A DNA stretch of 64,000 nucleotides, taken from contig NZ_WBXN01000004.1 in assembly GCF_008973465.1 (NCBI RefSeq), positions 5,620,501 to 5,684,500 of the forward strand. The letters are read 5' to 3'. The notes under the pieces are model-generated. The model searched no databases. It was not told the DNA's origin and saw nothing but the letters and a program-made list of their open reading frames with translations. The stretch comes from Streptomyces sp. SS1-1 (lineage in GTDB: Bacteria; Actinomycetota; Actinomycetes; Streptomycetales; Streptomycetaceae). Both the position numbers and the translations under genes were made by a program. Positions 8,034 to 16,639 of this stretch are shown here, piece after piece (positions within the stretch are counted from its first letter, which is position 1; each line of letters opens with the position of its first letter).

Positions 8034-9143
8034 GTGAACACGCGTATGCGTCGCGCCGCTGTTGCCATCGCCGCTGGTGCGATGGCCGTCTCGCTGGCTG
8101 CCTGTGGCAGCGCCGAGGAGGCCGGCGGCGGCAAGGACACCGCCTCGTCCGCCAAGAAGGGCGACGACATCAAGGTCGGTCTGCTGCTCCCCGAGAACCA
8201 GACCGCTCGTTACGAGAAGTTCGACCGCCCGCTGATCGAGCAGAAGATCAAGGAGCTGACGAACGGCAAGGCCAAGGTCGACTACAACAACGCCAAGCAG
8301 GACGCGAACCTGCAGGCGCAGCAGGTCGACACCATGATCACCAACAAGGTGGACGTCCTCATCCTGGACGCCGTCGACGCCAAGGCGATCAAGAACTCGG
8401 TCCAGAAGGCCGTGGACGCCGGCATCAAGGTCGTCGCGTACGACCGCCTGGCCGAGGGCCCGATCAGCGCCTACACCTCGTTCGACAACGTCGAGGTCGG
8501 CAAGACCCAGGGCGCGGCCCTCCTCGAGGCCCTTGGCGACAAGGCCAAGGACGGCCAGATCGTCATGATGAACGGCTCCGTCACCGACCCGAACGCCGCC
8601 ATGTTCAAGAAGGGCGCCCACGAGGCCCTGGACGGCAAGGTCAAGGTCGGCAAGGAGTACGACACCAAGGAGTGGAAGCCGGAGAACGCCAACGCCAACA
8701 TGGAGGCGGCGATCTCGGCCCTCGGCAAGAAGAAGATCGTCGGCGTCTACTCCGCCAACGACGGCATGGCGGGCGGCATCATCACCGCCCTGAAGGCCGC
8801 CGGCATCGACGTCCCGGTCACCGGCCAGGACGCCGAACTCGCCGCCGTGCAGCGCATCATCGCCGGTGAGCAGTTCATGAGCGTCTACAAGCCGTACGCC
8901 CCCGAGGCCGGCGCCGCCGCCGAGATGGCCGTCGCGCTCGCCCAGGGCAAGTCGCTCGACTCCATCGCCAAGGACAAGGTCGACAGCGACAGCCAGAAGG
9001 CCGTCCCGTCCGTCCTCGTCCCGGTCACCTCGCTGACGAAGGCCAACGTCAACGACACCGTCATCAAGGACGGCGTCTACACCGCCGACGAGATCTGCAC
9101 CGGCAAGTTCAAGGCCGCCTGCACCGAGCTCAAGATCGGCTAG
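8034..9143 (+). CDS. xylF: D-xylose ABC transporter, substrate-binding lipoprotein XylF
   Basis: A 369-residue periplasmic-binding-protein family 2 lipoprotein (RbsB/XylF type). The signal peptide is MNTRMRRAAVAIAAGAMA with lipobox LAAC near residue 24. The start is GTG 8034, eight bases after GGGAGG. It binds xylose outside the membrane and hands it to XylH. The operon order xylF-xylG-xylH next to rok7B7 matches S. coelicolor. A stem-loop between xylF and xylG probably favours the binding protein over the ATPase and permease. Xylose specificity is inferred from the locus; other pentoses are possible. Confidence 0.87.
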   Translation: MNTRMRRAAVAIAAGAMAVSLAACGSAEEAGGGKDTASSAKKGDDIKVGLLLPENQTARYEKFDRPLIEQKIKELTNGKAKVDYNNAKQDANLQAQQVDTMITNKVDVLILDAVDAKAIKNSVQKAVDAGIKVVAYDRLAEGPISAYTSFDNVEVGKTQGAALLEALGDKAKDGQIVMMNGSVTDPNAAMFKKGAHEALDGKVKVGKEYDTKEWKPENANANMEAAISALGKKKIVGVYSANDGMAGGIITALKAAGIDVPVTGQDAELAAVQRIIAGEQFMSVYKPYAPEAGAAAEMAVALAQGKSLDSIAKDKVDSDSQKAVPSVLVPVTSLTKANVNDTVIKDGVYTADEICTGKFKAACTELKIG

Positions 9144-9159
9144 TCGAGTCCCCTCGCGT

Positions 9160-9189
9160 GTGCGGGAGTTCGTCACCGGATTCCCGCAC
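9160..9189 (+). terminator. Intercistronic hairpin between xylF and xylG
   Basis: GTGCGGGA (9160-9167) pairs with TCCCGCAC (9182-9189) around a 14-base loop, 16 bases after the xylF stop. As at ngcE/ngcF, it lies directly after the binding-protein gene and probably sets the ratio of binding protein to the rest of the transporter. Confidence 0.65.
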
Positions 9190-9329
9190 GGGGCATGACT
9201 GCTCTCGACTCCTCCGGCGCCCCGCGCGTCATTCAGCCCCGCAAGCTCGGCGCGGGGCGCCGGACGGATCCCCCCAACTCTCTCTGCACAACCCTTCCGC
9301 CGGGTCAGGCGGCGAAGGAGATGGTTCAC

Positions 9330-10112
9330 GTGTCCGCTACGCCCGTGCTGGCGTTGCGCGGGGTCTCCAAGCGGTTCGGTGCCGTTCAGGCGCTCACCGA
9401 CGTAGAGCTTGAGGTCCACGCCGGTGAAGTGGTCGCCCTGGTGGGCGACAACGGCGCCGGAAAGTCCACGCTGGTCAAGACGATCGCCGGCGTGCACCCC
9501 ATCGATGAAGGCGTCATCGAATGGGAAGGCAAGGCCGTGTCGATCAACCGGCCGCACGACGCCCAGGCCCTCGGCATCGCGACGGTGTACCAGGACCTCG
9601 CGCTGTGCGACAACATCGACGTCGTAGGCAACCTCTTCCTGGGCCGCGAGCTGAAGAAGCGCGGCATCCTCGACGAGGTCGAGATGGAGCGCCGCTCCCG
9701 CGAGCTGCTCCAGACCCTCTCGATCCGCATCCCCAGCGTGCGCATCCCGATCGCCTCGCTCTCCGGCGGTCAGCGCCAGACCGTGGCCATCGCCCGCTCC
9801 ATGCTCGGCGAGCCCAAGCTGGTCATCCTCGACGAGCCCACCGCGGCCCTCGGTGTCGAGCAGACCGCCCAGGTCCTCGACCTGGTCGAGCGGCTCCGCG
9901 AGCGCGGCCACGCCGTCATCCTCATCAGCCACAACATGGCCGATGTCAAGGCCGTCGCGGACAAGGTCGCCGTGCTGCGGCTCGGTCAGAACAACGGCGT
10001 CTTCGAGGTCAAGACGACCTCGCAGGAGGAGATCATCTCCGCCATCACCGGCGCCACCGACAACGCCGTGACCCGCCGTGCGGCGCGCACCAACGGGGAG
10101 GTTTCCAAGTGA
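9330..10112 (+). CDS. xylG: D-xylose ABC transporter ATP-binding protein XylG
   Basis: A 260-residue single-domain sugar ABC ATPase. Walker A is GDNGAGKST, the signature is LSGGQ, Walker B is LVILDEPTAAL, and the switch histidine is in ILISHNM. The start chosen is GTG 9330 (MSATPVLALRGVSKRFG), nine bases after GAAGGAG; the ATG at 9321 abuts the ribosome site, and a longer frame from 9195 lacks family similarity. Many sugar ATPases (XylG, RbsA) are double-length; this half-size form must work as a homodimer. Its stop overlaps the xylH start (GTGA), so translation is coupled. Confidence 0.87.
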   Translation: MSATPVLALRGVSKRFGAVQALTDVELEVHAGEVVALVGDNGAGKSTLVKTIAGVHPIDEGVIEWEGKAVSINRPHDAQALGIATVYQDLALCDNIDVVGNLFLGRELKKRGILDEVEMERRSRELLQTLSIRIPSVRIPIASLSGGQRQTVAIARSMLGEPKLVILDEPTAALGVEQTAQVLDLVERLRERGHAVILISHNMADVKAVADKVAVLRLGQNNGVFEVKTTSQEEIISAITGATDNAVTRRAARTNGEVSK

Positions 10113-11404
10113 GCACCGACAAGACCTCCACCGCTGCCACCGACGAGCACGAGGTCGTCAACCCCGAGGCCGCCGCTGCCGCGGTGACCGCGGTCGACCC
10201 CCGCCTGCTCGTCCAGGAGCAGGGCCTCGCCGGCTACATCGGCGAGTTCCGGCGCAAGATAAAGGCCGGTGAGCTCGGCTCCCTGCCGGTCATCCTCGGC
10301 CTGGTCGCCATCTGCGTCATCTTCCAGAGCCTGAACTCCGCGTTCCTGTCCGCGCAGAACATCAACGACATCACCGTCACGATGGTCGGCACCGGCATGA
10401 TCTCGGTCGGCATCGTCTTCGTGCTGCTGCTCGGTGAGATCGACCTGTCCGTCGGCTCCGTCAGCGGTGCCTCCAGCGCCATCGCCGCCGTCCTCGCGGT
10501 GAACCAGGGCTGGCCCGAGTGGGCGGCCGTGCTCTTCGCGATCGCGTGCGGTGCCGCCATCGGCGCCCTGCACGGCTTCTTCTTCGCGGTGCTGGGCGCC
10601 CCCGCCTTCGCCGTGACCCTGGCCGGTCTGCTCTTCTGGCTCGGCTTCATGCTCCAGACGCTGGGCGAGAACGGCACGATCAACCTCGACAGCGACGGCC
10701 TGATCGGCAAGCTCACCACGTACTTCTTCTCGGACGTGGCGGCCGCCTACGGTCTGGCGGCGGTCGTGACGGCGCTGTTCTTCCTCAGCTCCTTCCTCGG
10801 CAACCGCCGCCGCGAGGCCGCGGGCATCCCGTTCCGCCCGCTGAGCGACACGATCCTGCGGACCGCCCTGCTGGGCATCGTCTCCTTCGCCGCGGCGATC
10901 ATGTACAACCAGTACAAGGGCCTGCCGCTGGCCACGGTCATCTTCCTGGTGTTCCTGGTCGGCACGGACTTCCTGCTCCGCCGCACCTCGTACGGCCGCA
11001 AGGTGTTCGCCCTCGGTGGCAGCGTCGAGGCGTCCCGCCGTGCCGGTATCAACGTCACCGCGGTGCGTATCTCGGTGTTCGCGATCTCCGGTGGCTTCGC
11101 GGCGATCGGCGGCCTCTTCCTGGCCTCCAAGATCGCCTCCGCCAACCAGAGCGCCGGTACCGGTGACCTGCTGATGAACGCCATCGCGGCGGCCGTCATC
11201 GGTGGCACGTCCCTCTTCGGTGGCCGTGGCCGCACCTGGAACGCCCTCCTGGGTGTCCTGGTCATCGTCTCGATCCAGTACGGCCTCCAGCTGGAGTCCA
11301 TCGCCGAGCCGGTGAAGTACATGATCACCGCCGGCGTTCTGCTCACCACGGTCGTGATCGACTCGATCACCCGCAAGACGCAGAAGACCGCGGGTCGCGC
11401 GTAG
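10109..11404 (+). CDS. xylH: D-xylose ABC transporter permease XylH
   Basis: A 431-residue BPD_transp_2 permease with a polar N-terminus of ~60 residues, then about ten membrane segments. Conserved features include GEIDLSVGSVSG and the late segment SLFGGRGRTWNALLG. The start is GTG 10109, overlapping the xylG stop by four bases with GGGGAGG upstream. It forms the membrane channel for xylose with two XylG subunits. It is the last gene of the operon; a repeat-type stem-loop follows. Confidence 0.87.
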   Translation: MSTDKTSTAATDEHEVVNPEAAAAAVTAVDPRLLVQEQGLAGYIGEFRRKIKAGELGSLPVILGLVAICVIFQSLNSAFLSAQNINDITVTMVGTGMISVGIVFVLLLGEIDLSVGSVSGASSAIAAVLAVNQGWPEWAAVLFAIACGAAIGALHGFFFAVLGAPAFAVTLAGLLFWLGFMLQTLGENGTINLDSDGLIGKLTTYFFSDVAAAYGLAAVVTALFFLSSFLGNRRREAAGIPFRPLSDTILRTALLGIVSFAAAIMYNQYKGLPLATVIFLVFLVGTDFLLRRTSYGRKVFALGGSVEASRRAGINVTAVRISVFAISGGFAAIGGLFLASKIASANQSAGTGDLLMNAIAAAVIGGTSLFGGRGRTWNALLGVLVIVSIQYGLQLESIAEPVKYMITAGVLLTTVVIDSITRKTQKTAGRA

Positions 11405-11425
11405 CGCGGAGCGCGGTAGCGCCCA

Positions 11426-11490
11426 GGGGGCGCGGGTGAACTGGCGGGTACCGGTCCGTTGTGGCTGGTCGCGCCGTTCCCCGCGCCCCC
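11426..11490 (+). terminator. Streptomyces-type intergenic stem-loop after xylH
   Basis: GGGGGCGCGGG (11426-11436) pairs perfectly with CCCGCGCCCCC (11480-11490) around a ~43-base interval that includes GTACCGGTCC. This stem with a long inner region resembles a dispersed intergenic element common in Streptomyces genomes. It probably ends the xylFGH transcript. From 11491 to 11624 I see only the dxs leader. Confidence 0.6.
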
Positions 11491-11624
11491 TTCGGCGTGC
11501 CGTGACACCGGCAGAGCCGATCGCGTGACGTACGACTCCCGGGCCGGGAACCTTCCGCCGGAGCGGAACATTAGACTCGACAAGCCCGGCAACAGCTCGA
11601 CAGCTCTACAGCAAGGAGGCACGG

Positions 11625-13553
11625 GTGCCGCTGCTGACCCGCATCACGGGACCGCGCGATCTGGACCGGCTCACCCCTGAGCAGCTGGTCCAGCTGGCAG
11701 AGGAGATCCGGACCTTCCTCGTCGAGGCCGTTTCCAAGACCGGCGGCCACCTCGGCCCCAACCTCGGCGTGGTCGAGCTGACCATCGCCCTGCACCGGGT
11801 GTTCGAGTCGCCGAAGGACAAGGTCCTCTGGGACACCGGCCACCAGTCCTACGTGCACAAGCTGCTCACCGGCCGCCAGGACTTCAGCCGGCTGAAGATG
11901 AAGGGCGGCCTGTCCGGCTACCCCTCGCAGGCCGAGTCCGAGCACGACGTCATCGAGAACTCGCACGCCTCGACCGTCCTCGGCTGGGCCGACGGCCTCG
12001 CCAAGGCCAACCAGCTCAGGAAGCGCGACGACCACGTCGTCGCCGTCATCGGCGACGGCGCCCTGACCGGCGGCATGGCCTGGGAGGCGCTGAACAACAT
12101 CGCCGAGGCCAAGGACCGCCCCCTCGTCATCGTCGTCAACGACAACGAGCGCTCCTACGCGCCCACCATCGGCGGCCTCGCCAACCACCTCGCGACGCTG
12201 CGCACCACCGACGGCTACGAGCGCTTCCTGACCCGCACCAAGGAGATCCTCGACCGCACCCCGGTCGTCGGCAGGCCGCTCTACGAGACCCTGCACGGCG
12301 CCAAGAAGGGCCTGAAGGACTTCATCGCCCCGCAGGGCATGTTCGAGGACCTCGGCCTGAAGTACGTCGGCCCGATCGACGGCCATGACATCGAGGCCCT
12401 GGAGTCCGCCCTCGCCCGCGCCAAGCGCTTCGGCGGCCCGGTCATCGTGCACTGCCTCACCGAGAAGGGCCGCGGCTACCAGCCCGCCCTCCAGGACGAG
12501 GCCGACCGCTTCCACGCCGTCGGCAAGATCCACCCCGACACCGGACTGCCGATCGCCTCCTCCGGCGCCGACTGGACGTCCGTCTTCGGCGAGGAGATGG
12601 TGAAGCTCGGCGAGGAGCGCGACGACATCGTCGCCATCACCGCCGCCATGCTCCAGCCGGTCGGCCTGGACAAGTTCGCCAAGAGGTTCCCCGAACGGGT
12701 CTACGACGTCGGCATCGCCGAGCAGCACGGCGCGGTCTCCGCGGCCGGCCTCGCCACCGGCGGGGTGCACCCGGTCTTCGCCGTCTACGCCACCTTCCTC
12801 AACCGCGCCTTCGACCAGGTCCTCATGGACGTCGCCCTGCACAGGTGCGGGGTCACCTTCGTGCTCGACCGGGCCGGCGTCACCGGCACCGACGGCGCCT
12901 CCCACAACGGCATGTGGGACATGTCGATTCTCCAGGTCGTCCCGGGCCTGAGGCTCGCCGCCCCGCGCGACGCCGACCAGGTGCGCGCACAGTTGCGCGA
13001 GGCCGTCCAGGTCGAGGACGCCCCGACCGTCGTCCGCTTCTCCAAGGGCGCCGTCGGCCCCGCCGTGCCCGCCGTCGGGCGCGTCGGCGGCATGGACGTG
13101 CTGCGTGAGCCCGGCACCGACCGCCCGGACGTCCTGCTGGTCTCCGTGGGCGCCCTCGCGCCGATGTGCCTGGAGATCGCCGGCCTGCTCGACAGGCAGG
13201 GCATCTCCACCACCGTCGTCGACCCGCGCTGGGTCAAGCCCGTCGACGAGGCCATGGCCCCGCTCGCCGAGCGGCACCGCGTGGTCGTCACCGTCGAGGA
13301 CAACAGCCGCGTCGGCGGGGTCGGCTCGGCCGTCGCCCAGGCCCTGCGGGACGCGGGCGTCGACGTCCCGCTGCGCGACTTCGGCATCCCGCCGCGCTTC
13401 CTCGACCACGCCTCGCGCGCCGAGGTCATGGCGGAGATCGGGCTGACCGCCCCCGACATCGCCCGCCAGGTCACCGGTCTGGTCTCCAAGCTCGACGGCC
13501 GGTTCGACCGCGCCGCGGCCGAGGCCGACGCCGTGGAGCCCGCGCGCGACTGA
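11625..13553 (+). CDS. dxs: 1-deoxy-D-xylulose-5-phosphate synthase
   Basis: A 642-residue thiamine-diphosphate enzyme that condenses pyruvate and glyceraldehyde 3-phosphate to DXP, the first step of the MEP isoprenoid pathway and a precursor for thiamine and pyridoxal in some bacteria. The ThDP-binding motif is GDGALTGGMAWEALNN (residues ~145-160); the transketolase pyrimidine domain begins near residue 310, and the C-terminal domain near 500. The start is GTG 11625 with AAGGAGG five bases upstream. It is a single gene with its own terminator. Many streptomycetes have a second dxs elsewhere; whether this is the main copy cannot be told here. Confidence 0.94.
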   Translation: MPLLTRITGPRDLDRLTPEQLVQLAEEIRTFLVEAVSKTGGHLGPNLGVVELTIALHRVFESPKDKVLWDTGHQSYVHKLLTGRQDFSRLKMKGGLSGYPSQAESEHDVIENSHASTVLGWADGLAKANQLRKRDDHVVAVIGDGALTGGMAWEALNNIAEAKDRPLVIVVNDNERSYAPTIGGLANHLATLRTTDGYERFLTRTKEILDRTPVVGRPLYETLHGAKKGLKDFIAPQGMFEDLGLKYVGPIDGHDIEALESALARAKRFGGPVIVHCLTEKGRGYQPALQDEADRFHAVGKIHPDTGLPIASSGADWTSVFGEEMVKLGEERDDIVAITAAMLQPVGLDKFAKRFPERVYDVGIAEQHGAVSAAGLATGGVHPVFAVYATFLNRAFDQVLMDVALHRCGVTFVLDRAGVTGTDGASHNGMWDMSILQVVPGLRLAAPRDADQVRAQLREAVQVEDAPTVVRFSKGAVGPAVPAVGRVGGMDVLREPGTDRPDVLLVSVGALAPMCLEIAGLLDRQGISTTVVDPRWVKPVDEAMAPLAERHRVVVTVEDNSRVGGVGSAVAQALRDAGVDVPLRDFGIPPRFLDHASRAEVMAEIGLTAPDIARQVTGLVSKLDGRFDRAAAEADAVEPARD

Positions 13554-13574
13554 CGGGTCCTCACAGGTCCGAAC

Positions 13575-13614
13575 GGGCCGGTTTCGCCGCCGACACGAGT
13601 GGTGAAACCGGCCC
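13575..13614 (+). terminator. Terminator of dxs
   Basis: GGGCCGGTTTC (13575-13585) pairs perfectly with GAAACCGGCCC (13604-13614) around an 18-base loop, 22 bases after the dxs stop. It is followed by a T-rich stretch (ATCTGTGTG). Confidence 0.85.
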
Positions 13615-13700
13615 ATCTGTGTGAAATTGCTCGCGCCGGGGCAGGCGTACCACGCCCCCTCTCGATCATGTCGGGGACGACAAGCGTGGGAGGTAAGACC

Positions 13701-15197
13701 GTGAGCAGCACACTCTTCCGGACGAAGAGAGTCGAGCAGTCCATCCGCGACACCGAGGAACCCGAGCACGCGCTCAAGAAGTCCTTGTCCGCGCTGGACC
13801 TGACCGTCTTCGGTGTCGGCGTCATCATCGGTACGGGCATCTTCGTGCTCACCGGCACCGTCGCCAAGGACAACGCCGGACCCGCGGTGGCCCTGGCGTT
13901 CGTCGTCGCCGGCATCGTCTGCGCGCTGGCCGCCCTGTGCTACGCCGAGTTCGCGTCCACGCTCCCCGTCGCCGGTTCGGCGTACACCTTCTCGTACGCC
14001 TCGCTGGGGGAGTTGCCCGCCTGGATCATCGGCTGGGACCTGGTCCTGGAGTTCGCGCTGGGCACGGCGGTGGTGGCCGTCGGCTGGTCGGGCTACATCC
14101 AGTCCCTGATGGACAACGCGGGCTGGGAGATGCCGGCGGCGCTCGCCAGCCGGGAGGGCGCCGACGGCTTCGGCTTCGACATCCTGGCGGCCGCGCTCGT
14201 CCTCGTCCTGACCTTCGTCCTCGTCCTCGGCATGAAGCTGTCGGCGCGGATCACGTCCCTGGTCGTGGCCATCAAGCTGGCCGTCGTCCTGACGGTGATC
14301 ATCGCGGGCGCGTTCCTGATCAACTCCGACAACTACGACCCGTTCATCCCGAAGAGCCAGACCGTGGAGGCCGAGGGCAGTCTCCAGGCACCACTCATCC
14401 AGCTCATGTTCGGCTGGGCGCCGTCCAACTTCGGCGTCATGGGCATCTTCACCGCGGCCTCCGTCGTCTTCTTCGCCTTCATCGGCTTCGACGTCGTCGC
14501 CACGGCCGCCGAGGAGACCAAGAACCCTCAGCGTGACATGCCGCGCGGCATCCTCGGCTCCCTCGTCATCTGCACCACCCTGTACGTCCTCGTGTCGATC
14601 GTCGTCACCGGCATGCAGCACTACACCAAGCTCTCCGTGGACGCGCCGCTCGCCGACGCGTTCAAGGACACCGGGCACCCCTGGTACGCGGGCTTCATCA
14701 GCTTCGGCGCCGCGGTCGGCCTGACGACGGTCTGCATGATCCTGCTGCTCGGCCAGACCCGGGTCTTCTTCGCCATGAGCCGCGACGGACTGCTGCCCCG
14801 GTTCTTCTCGCACGTCCACCCGCGCTTCAAGACCCCGCACCGCCCGACGATCCTGCTGGGCGTGCTCATCGCGATCCTCGCGGGCTTCACGCCGCTGACG
14901 GAACTGGCCGCGCTGGTGAACATCGGCACGCTGTTCGCCTTCGTCGTCGTGGCCATCGGCGTGATCATCCTCCGCAAGACCCGCCCCGACCTGCCCCGGT
15001 CCTTCCGCACCCCCTGGGTGCCGGTCCTGCCGATCGTGTCGGTGTGCGCCTCGCTGTGGCTGATGATCAACCTGCCCTCCGAGACCTGGGTCCGGTTCGC
15101 CATCTGGATGGTCGTCGGCTTCGCCGTGTACTTCCTCTACGGCCGAACCCACAGCCGTCTCGCCCGCGGCGAGGAGGAACCCGCGGAGGTGAAGTAG
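13701..15197 (+). CDS. APC-family amino acid permease (cationic amino acid transporter-like)
   Basis: A 498-residue integral membrane protein with about 12-13 segments. The first segment has the APC motif GVGVIIGTGIFVLTG (residues ~40-54), and NPQRDMPRGILGSL (residues ~275-290) is typical of the CAT/YhdG branch. It probably exchanges or takes up amino acids across the cytoplasmic membrane; substrate unknown. The start is GTG 13701, seven bases after GGAGG; the longer in-frame extension to 13599 runs into the dxs terminator. It is monocistronic and convergent with the NYN gene, sharing a bidirectional terminator. Confidence 0.85.
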   Translation: MSSTLFRTKRVEQSIRDTEEPEHALKKSLSALDLTVFGVGVIIGTGIFVLTGTVAKDNAGPAVALAFVVAGIVCALAALCYAEFASTLPVAGSAYTFSYASLGELPAWIIGWDLVLEFALGTAVVAVGWSGYIQSLMDNAGWEMPAALASREGADGFGFDILAAALVLVLTFVLVLGMKLSARITSLVVAIKLAVVLTVIIAGAFLINSDNYDPFIPKSQTVEAEGSLQAPLIQLMFGWAPSNFGVMGIFTAASVVFFAFIGFDVVATAAEETKNPQRDMPRGILGSLVICTTLYVLVSIVVTGMQHYTKLSVDAPLADAFKDTGHPWYAGFISFGAAVGLTTVCMILLLGQTRVFFAMSRDGLLPRFFSHVHPRFKTPHRPTILLGVLIAILAGFTPLTELAALVNIGTLFAFVVVAIGVIILRKTRPDLPRSFRTPWVPVLPIVSVCASLWLMINLPSETWVRFAIWMVVGFAVYFLYGRTHSRLARGEEEPAEVK

Positions 15198-15231
15198 CAG
15201 GCGGACGTGAAGGAGCGGGCGGTGCCCGCCC

Positions 15232-15278
15232 GGGGCCGCGTACGGCAGGCCGGTTACGGCAACACCGTACGCGGCCCC
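15232..15278. terminator. Bidirectional terminator between permease and NYN gene; stop codon in its loop
   Basis: GGGGCCGCGTACGG (15232-15245) and CCGTACGCGGCCCC (15265-15278) form a perfect 14-pair stem with a 19-base loop. The loop holds the TAA stop of the minus-strand NYN gene, so the right arm is also coding sequence. Confidence 0.88.
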
Positions 15279-15625
15279 GTCACGTCGGCGCCCAACCTCC
15301 GCACCCGCTGCCGCAGTTCCCGGTCGGCGGTCACGACCAGCACGGGCCGTCCGGCCACCTGCTCCACCAGCGCGACGATGTGGTCGTCGCCGCTGCCGGG
15401 GGCGGACTCCACCCGTACCCCCGGGACGCTCTCCACGCCCCGGGCGGCCCCCTCCACCACCAGCACGATCTCCACCGGCCCGGCGTGCCCCGGCACGCCG
15501 TCCGCCGCCAGCCGGTCCCGCAGGCGTTCCGCGGCACCGCGGCGGTCCCGCCACCAGCCGTCGGGCACCGACCCGACGACGTTCGCGGCATCGACGATCA
15601 CGAGCAGGGGAGCGTCTTCGTCCAT
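15254..15625 (-). CDS. Small NYN/PIN-like domain protein, putative ribonuclease
   Basis: A 123-residue protein. The N-terminal LLVIVDAANVVGS and the later GSGDDHIVALVE and VLVVTADRELRQRV are the acidic clusters of the NYN (YacP-like PIN) nuclease fold, which coordinates Mg for RNA cleavage. The start is ATG 15625. It lies 29 bases downstream of the reductase gene on the same strand and probably shares its transcript. Relatives are often labelled NTP pyrophosphohydrolase, but I see no Nudix box, so that label is not supported. RNA target unknown. Confidence 0.7.
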   Translation of the reverse strand: MDEDAPLLVIVDAANVVGSVPDGWWRDRRGAAERLRDRLAADGVPGHAGPVEIVLVVEGAARGVESVPGVRVESAPGSGDDHIVALVEQVAGRPVLVVTADRELRQRVRRLGADVTGPRTVLP

Positions 15626-15654
15626 GCCGCCCAGGGTCGCACGGCACCCGGCCG

Positions 15655-16545
15655 CTACTCGCCCTCCTCGCCCGGGAAGCTCGCGAAGTACGCCGCCGCC
15701 ATGTCCTCGTCCCCGTGCCCCTGCGCCTCCGCCCGGGCGAACCGTTCCGCGCTCGCCGCGGCCACGTCCAGCCGGGCGCCGTGGTGCTCGCCCGCCTCCA
15801 CGATGAGCCGCGCGTCCTTCGCCGCCGTACGGACCGCGAAGGCGGCCGGGGACAGGTTGCCGTCCAGCACCAGCCCCGCCTTCGCGCGCAGGTACCCCAT
15901 GTCGAGCGGGCCGCCGTCGATCACCTCGAAGAACCGCTGCGGGTCCACCCCGAGGGCCTCGGCCAGCGCCAGCACCTCCCCGGCGGCGTTCGTCACCGCC
16001 AGCACCCAGCTGTTGGCGACCAGCTTCAGCCGGGTCGCGGTGCCCGCCGCGCCGTCCTCCCCGGTCCACACCGTCCTGGACCCCACGGCGTCGAACACGG
16101 GCTGCACCACCGGCCGGCTGTCGTTCGGGCCCGCCGCCAGCACGGTGAGCGTGCCCGCCTCGGCGGGCTGCCGGGTGCCGAGCACCGGGGCGTCGTAGAA
16201 GACGAGGCCGTGCTCGCGGGCGAAGCCGGCCAGCTCGGCGATCCCCTCCAGACCGGCGGTCGTCGACTGCACCCACACCGCCCCCGTGCGCAGGGCCGGC
16301 GCCGCCTCCCGCATGACCTCCAGCGTCGCGGGACCGTCGTACAGCATGGTGAGGACGACATCGGCGTCCTGGACCGCCTCGGCGGGCGTCCCGGTCACCA
16401 GGGCCCCGTCGGCGGCCAGCGGCTCGGCCTTGGCCCGGGTACGGTTCCAGACGCGCACGGTGTGCCCGGCCTTGACGAGATTGCGGGCCATGGCGGCCCC
16501 CATGATCCCGGTGCCCAGGACGCTCACGGTGAACTTGTCGGTCAT
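15655..16545 (-). CDS. NAD(P)-dependent beta-hydroxyacid dehydrogenase (6PGDH/HIBADH family)
   Basis: A 296-residue soluble oxidoreductase. The Rossmann motif VLGTGIMGAAMARNLVKAG (residues ~8-26) and WNRTR are typical of 3-hydroxyisobutyrate, tartronate-semialdehyde and glyoxylate/succinate-semialdehyde reductases. The catalytic lysine lies in RLKLVANSW (residue ~173). The start is ATG 16545 (MTDKFTVSVLG), preceded by CAGGAAG; an upstream in-frame extension lacks similarity and overlaps the divergent promoter. The usual substrate-binding QSTT-type segment reads VQSTTAG. Exact substrate unknown. Confidence 0.82.
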   Translation of the reverse strand: MTDKFTVSVLGTGIMGAAMARNLVKAGHTVRVWNRTRAKAEPLAADGALVTGTPAEAVQDADVVLTMLYDGPATLEVMREAAPALRTGAVWVQSTTAGLEGIAELAGFAREHGLVFYDAPVLGTRQPAEAGTLTVLAAGPNDSRPVVQPVFDAVGSRTVWTGEDGAAGTATRLKLVANSWVLAVTNAAGEVLALAEALGVDPQRFFEVIDGGPLDMGYLRAKAGLVLDGNLSPAAFAVRTAAKDARLIVEAGEHHGARLDVAAASAERFARAEAQGHGDEDMAAAYFASFPGEEGE

Positions 16546-16627
16546 GACGTCGACTTCCTGTCTCGGTATTGAGGTGCCGTGATCCAGCTTGCCCGGGGGC
16601 GGCGCGTTCCGCCGCGCCGGCCCCGCA

Positions 16628-16633
16628 TAGGGT
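16628..16633 (+). promoter_or_regulatory. -10 box TAGGGT of a leaderless transcript
   Basis: TAGGGT ends seven bases before the GTG at 16640, so transcription should begin at or next to the start codon. No clear -35 is visible. Confidence 0.6.
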
Positions 16634-16639
16634 GAAACG

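Noticed and set aside
11571..15647. A 1358-residue minus-strand open frame across dxs and the permease gene
   Set aside because: It is antisense to two well-recognised genes, is rich in Arg, Gly, Ala and His/Asp as expected of reverse-frame GC-rich DNA, and resembles no family.
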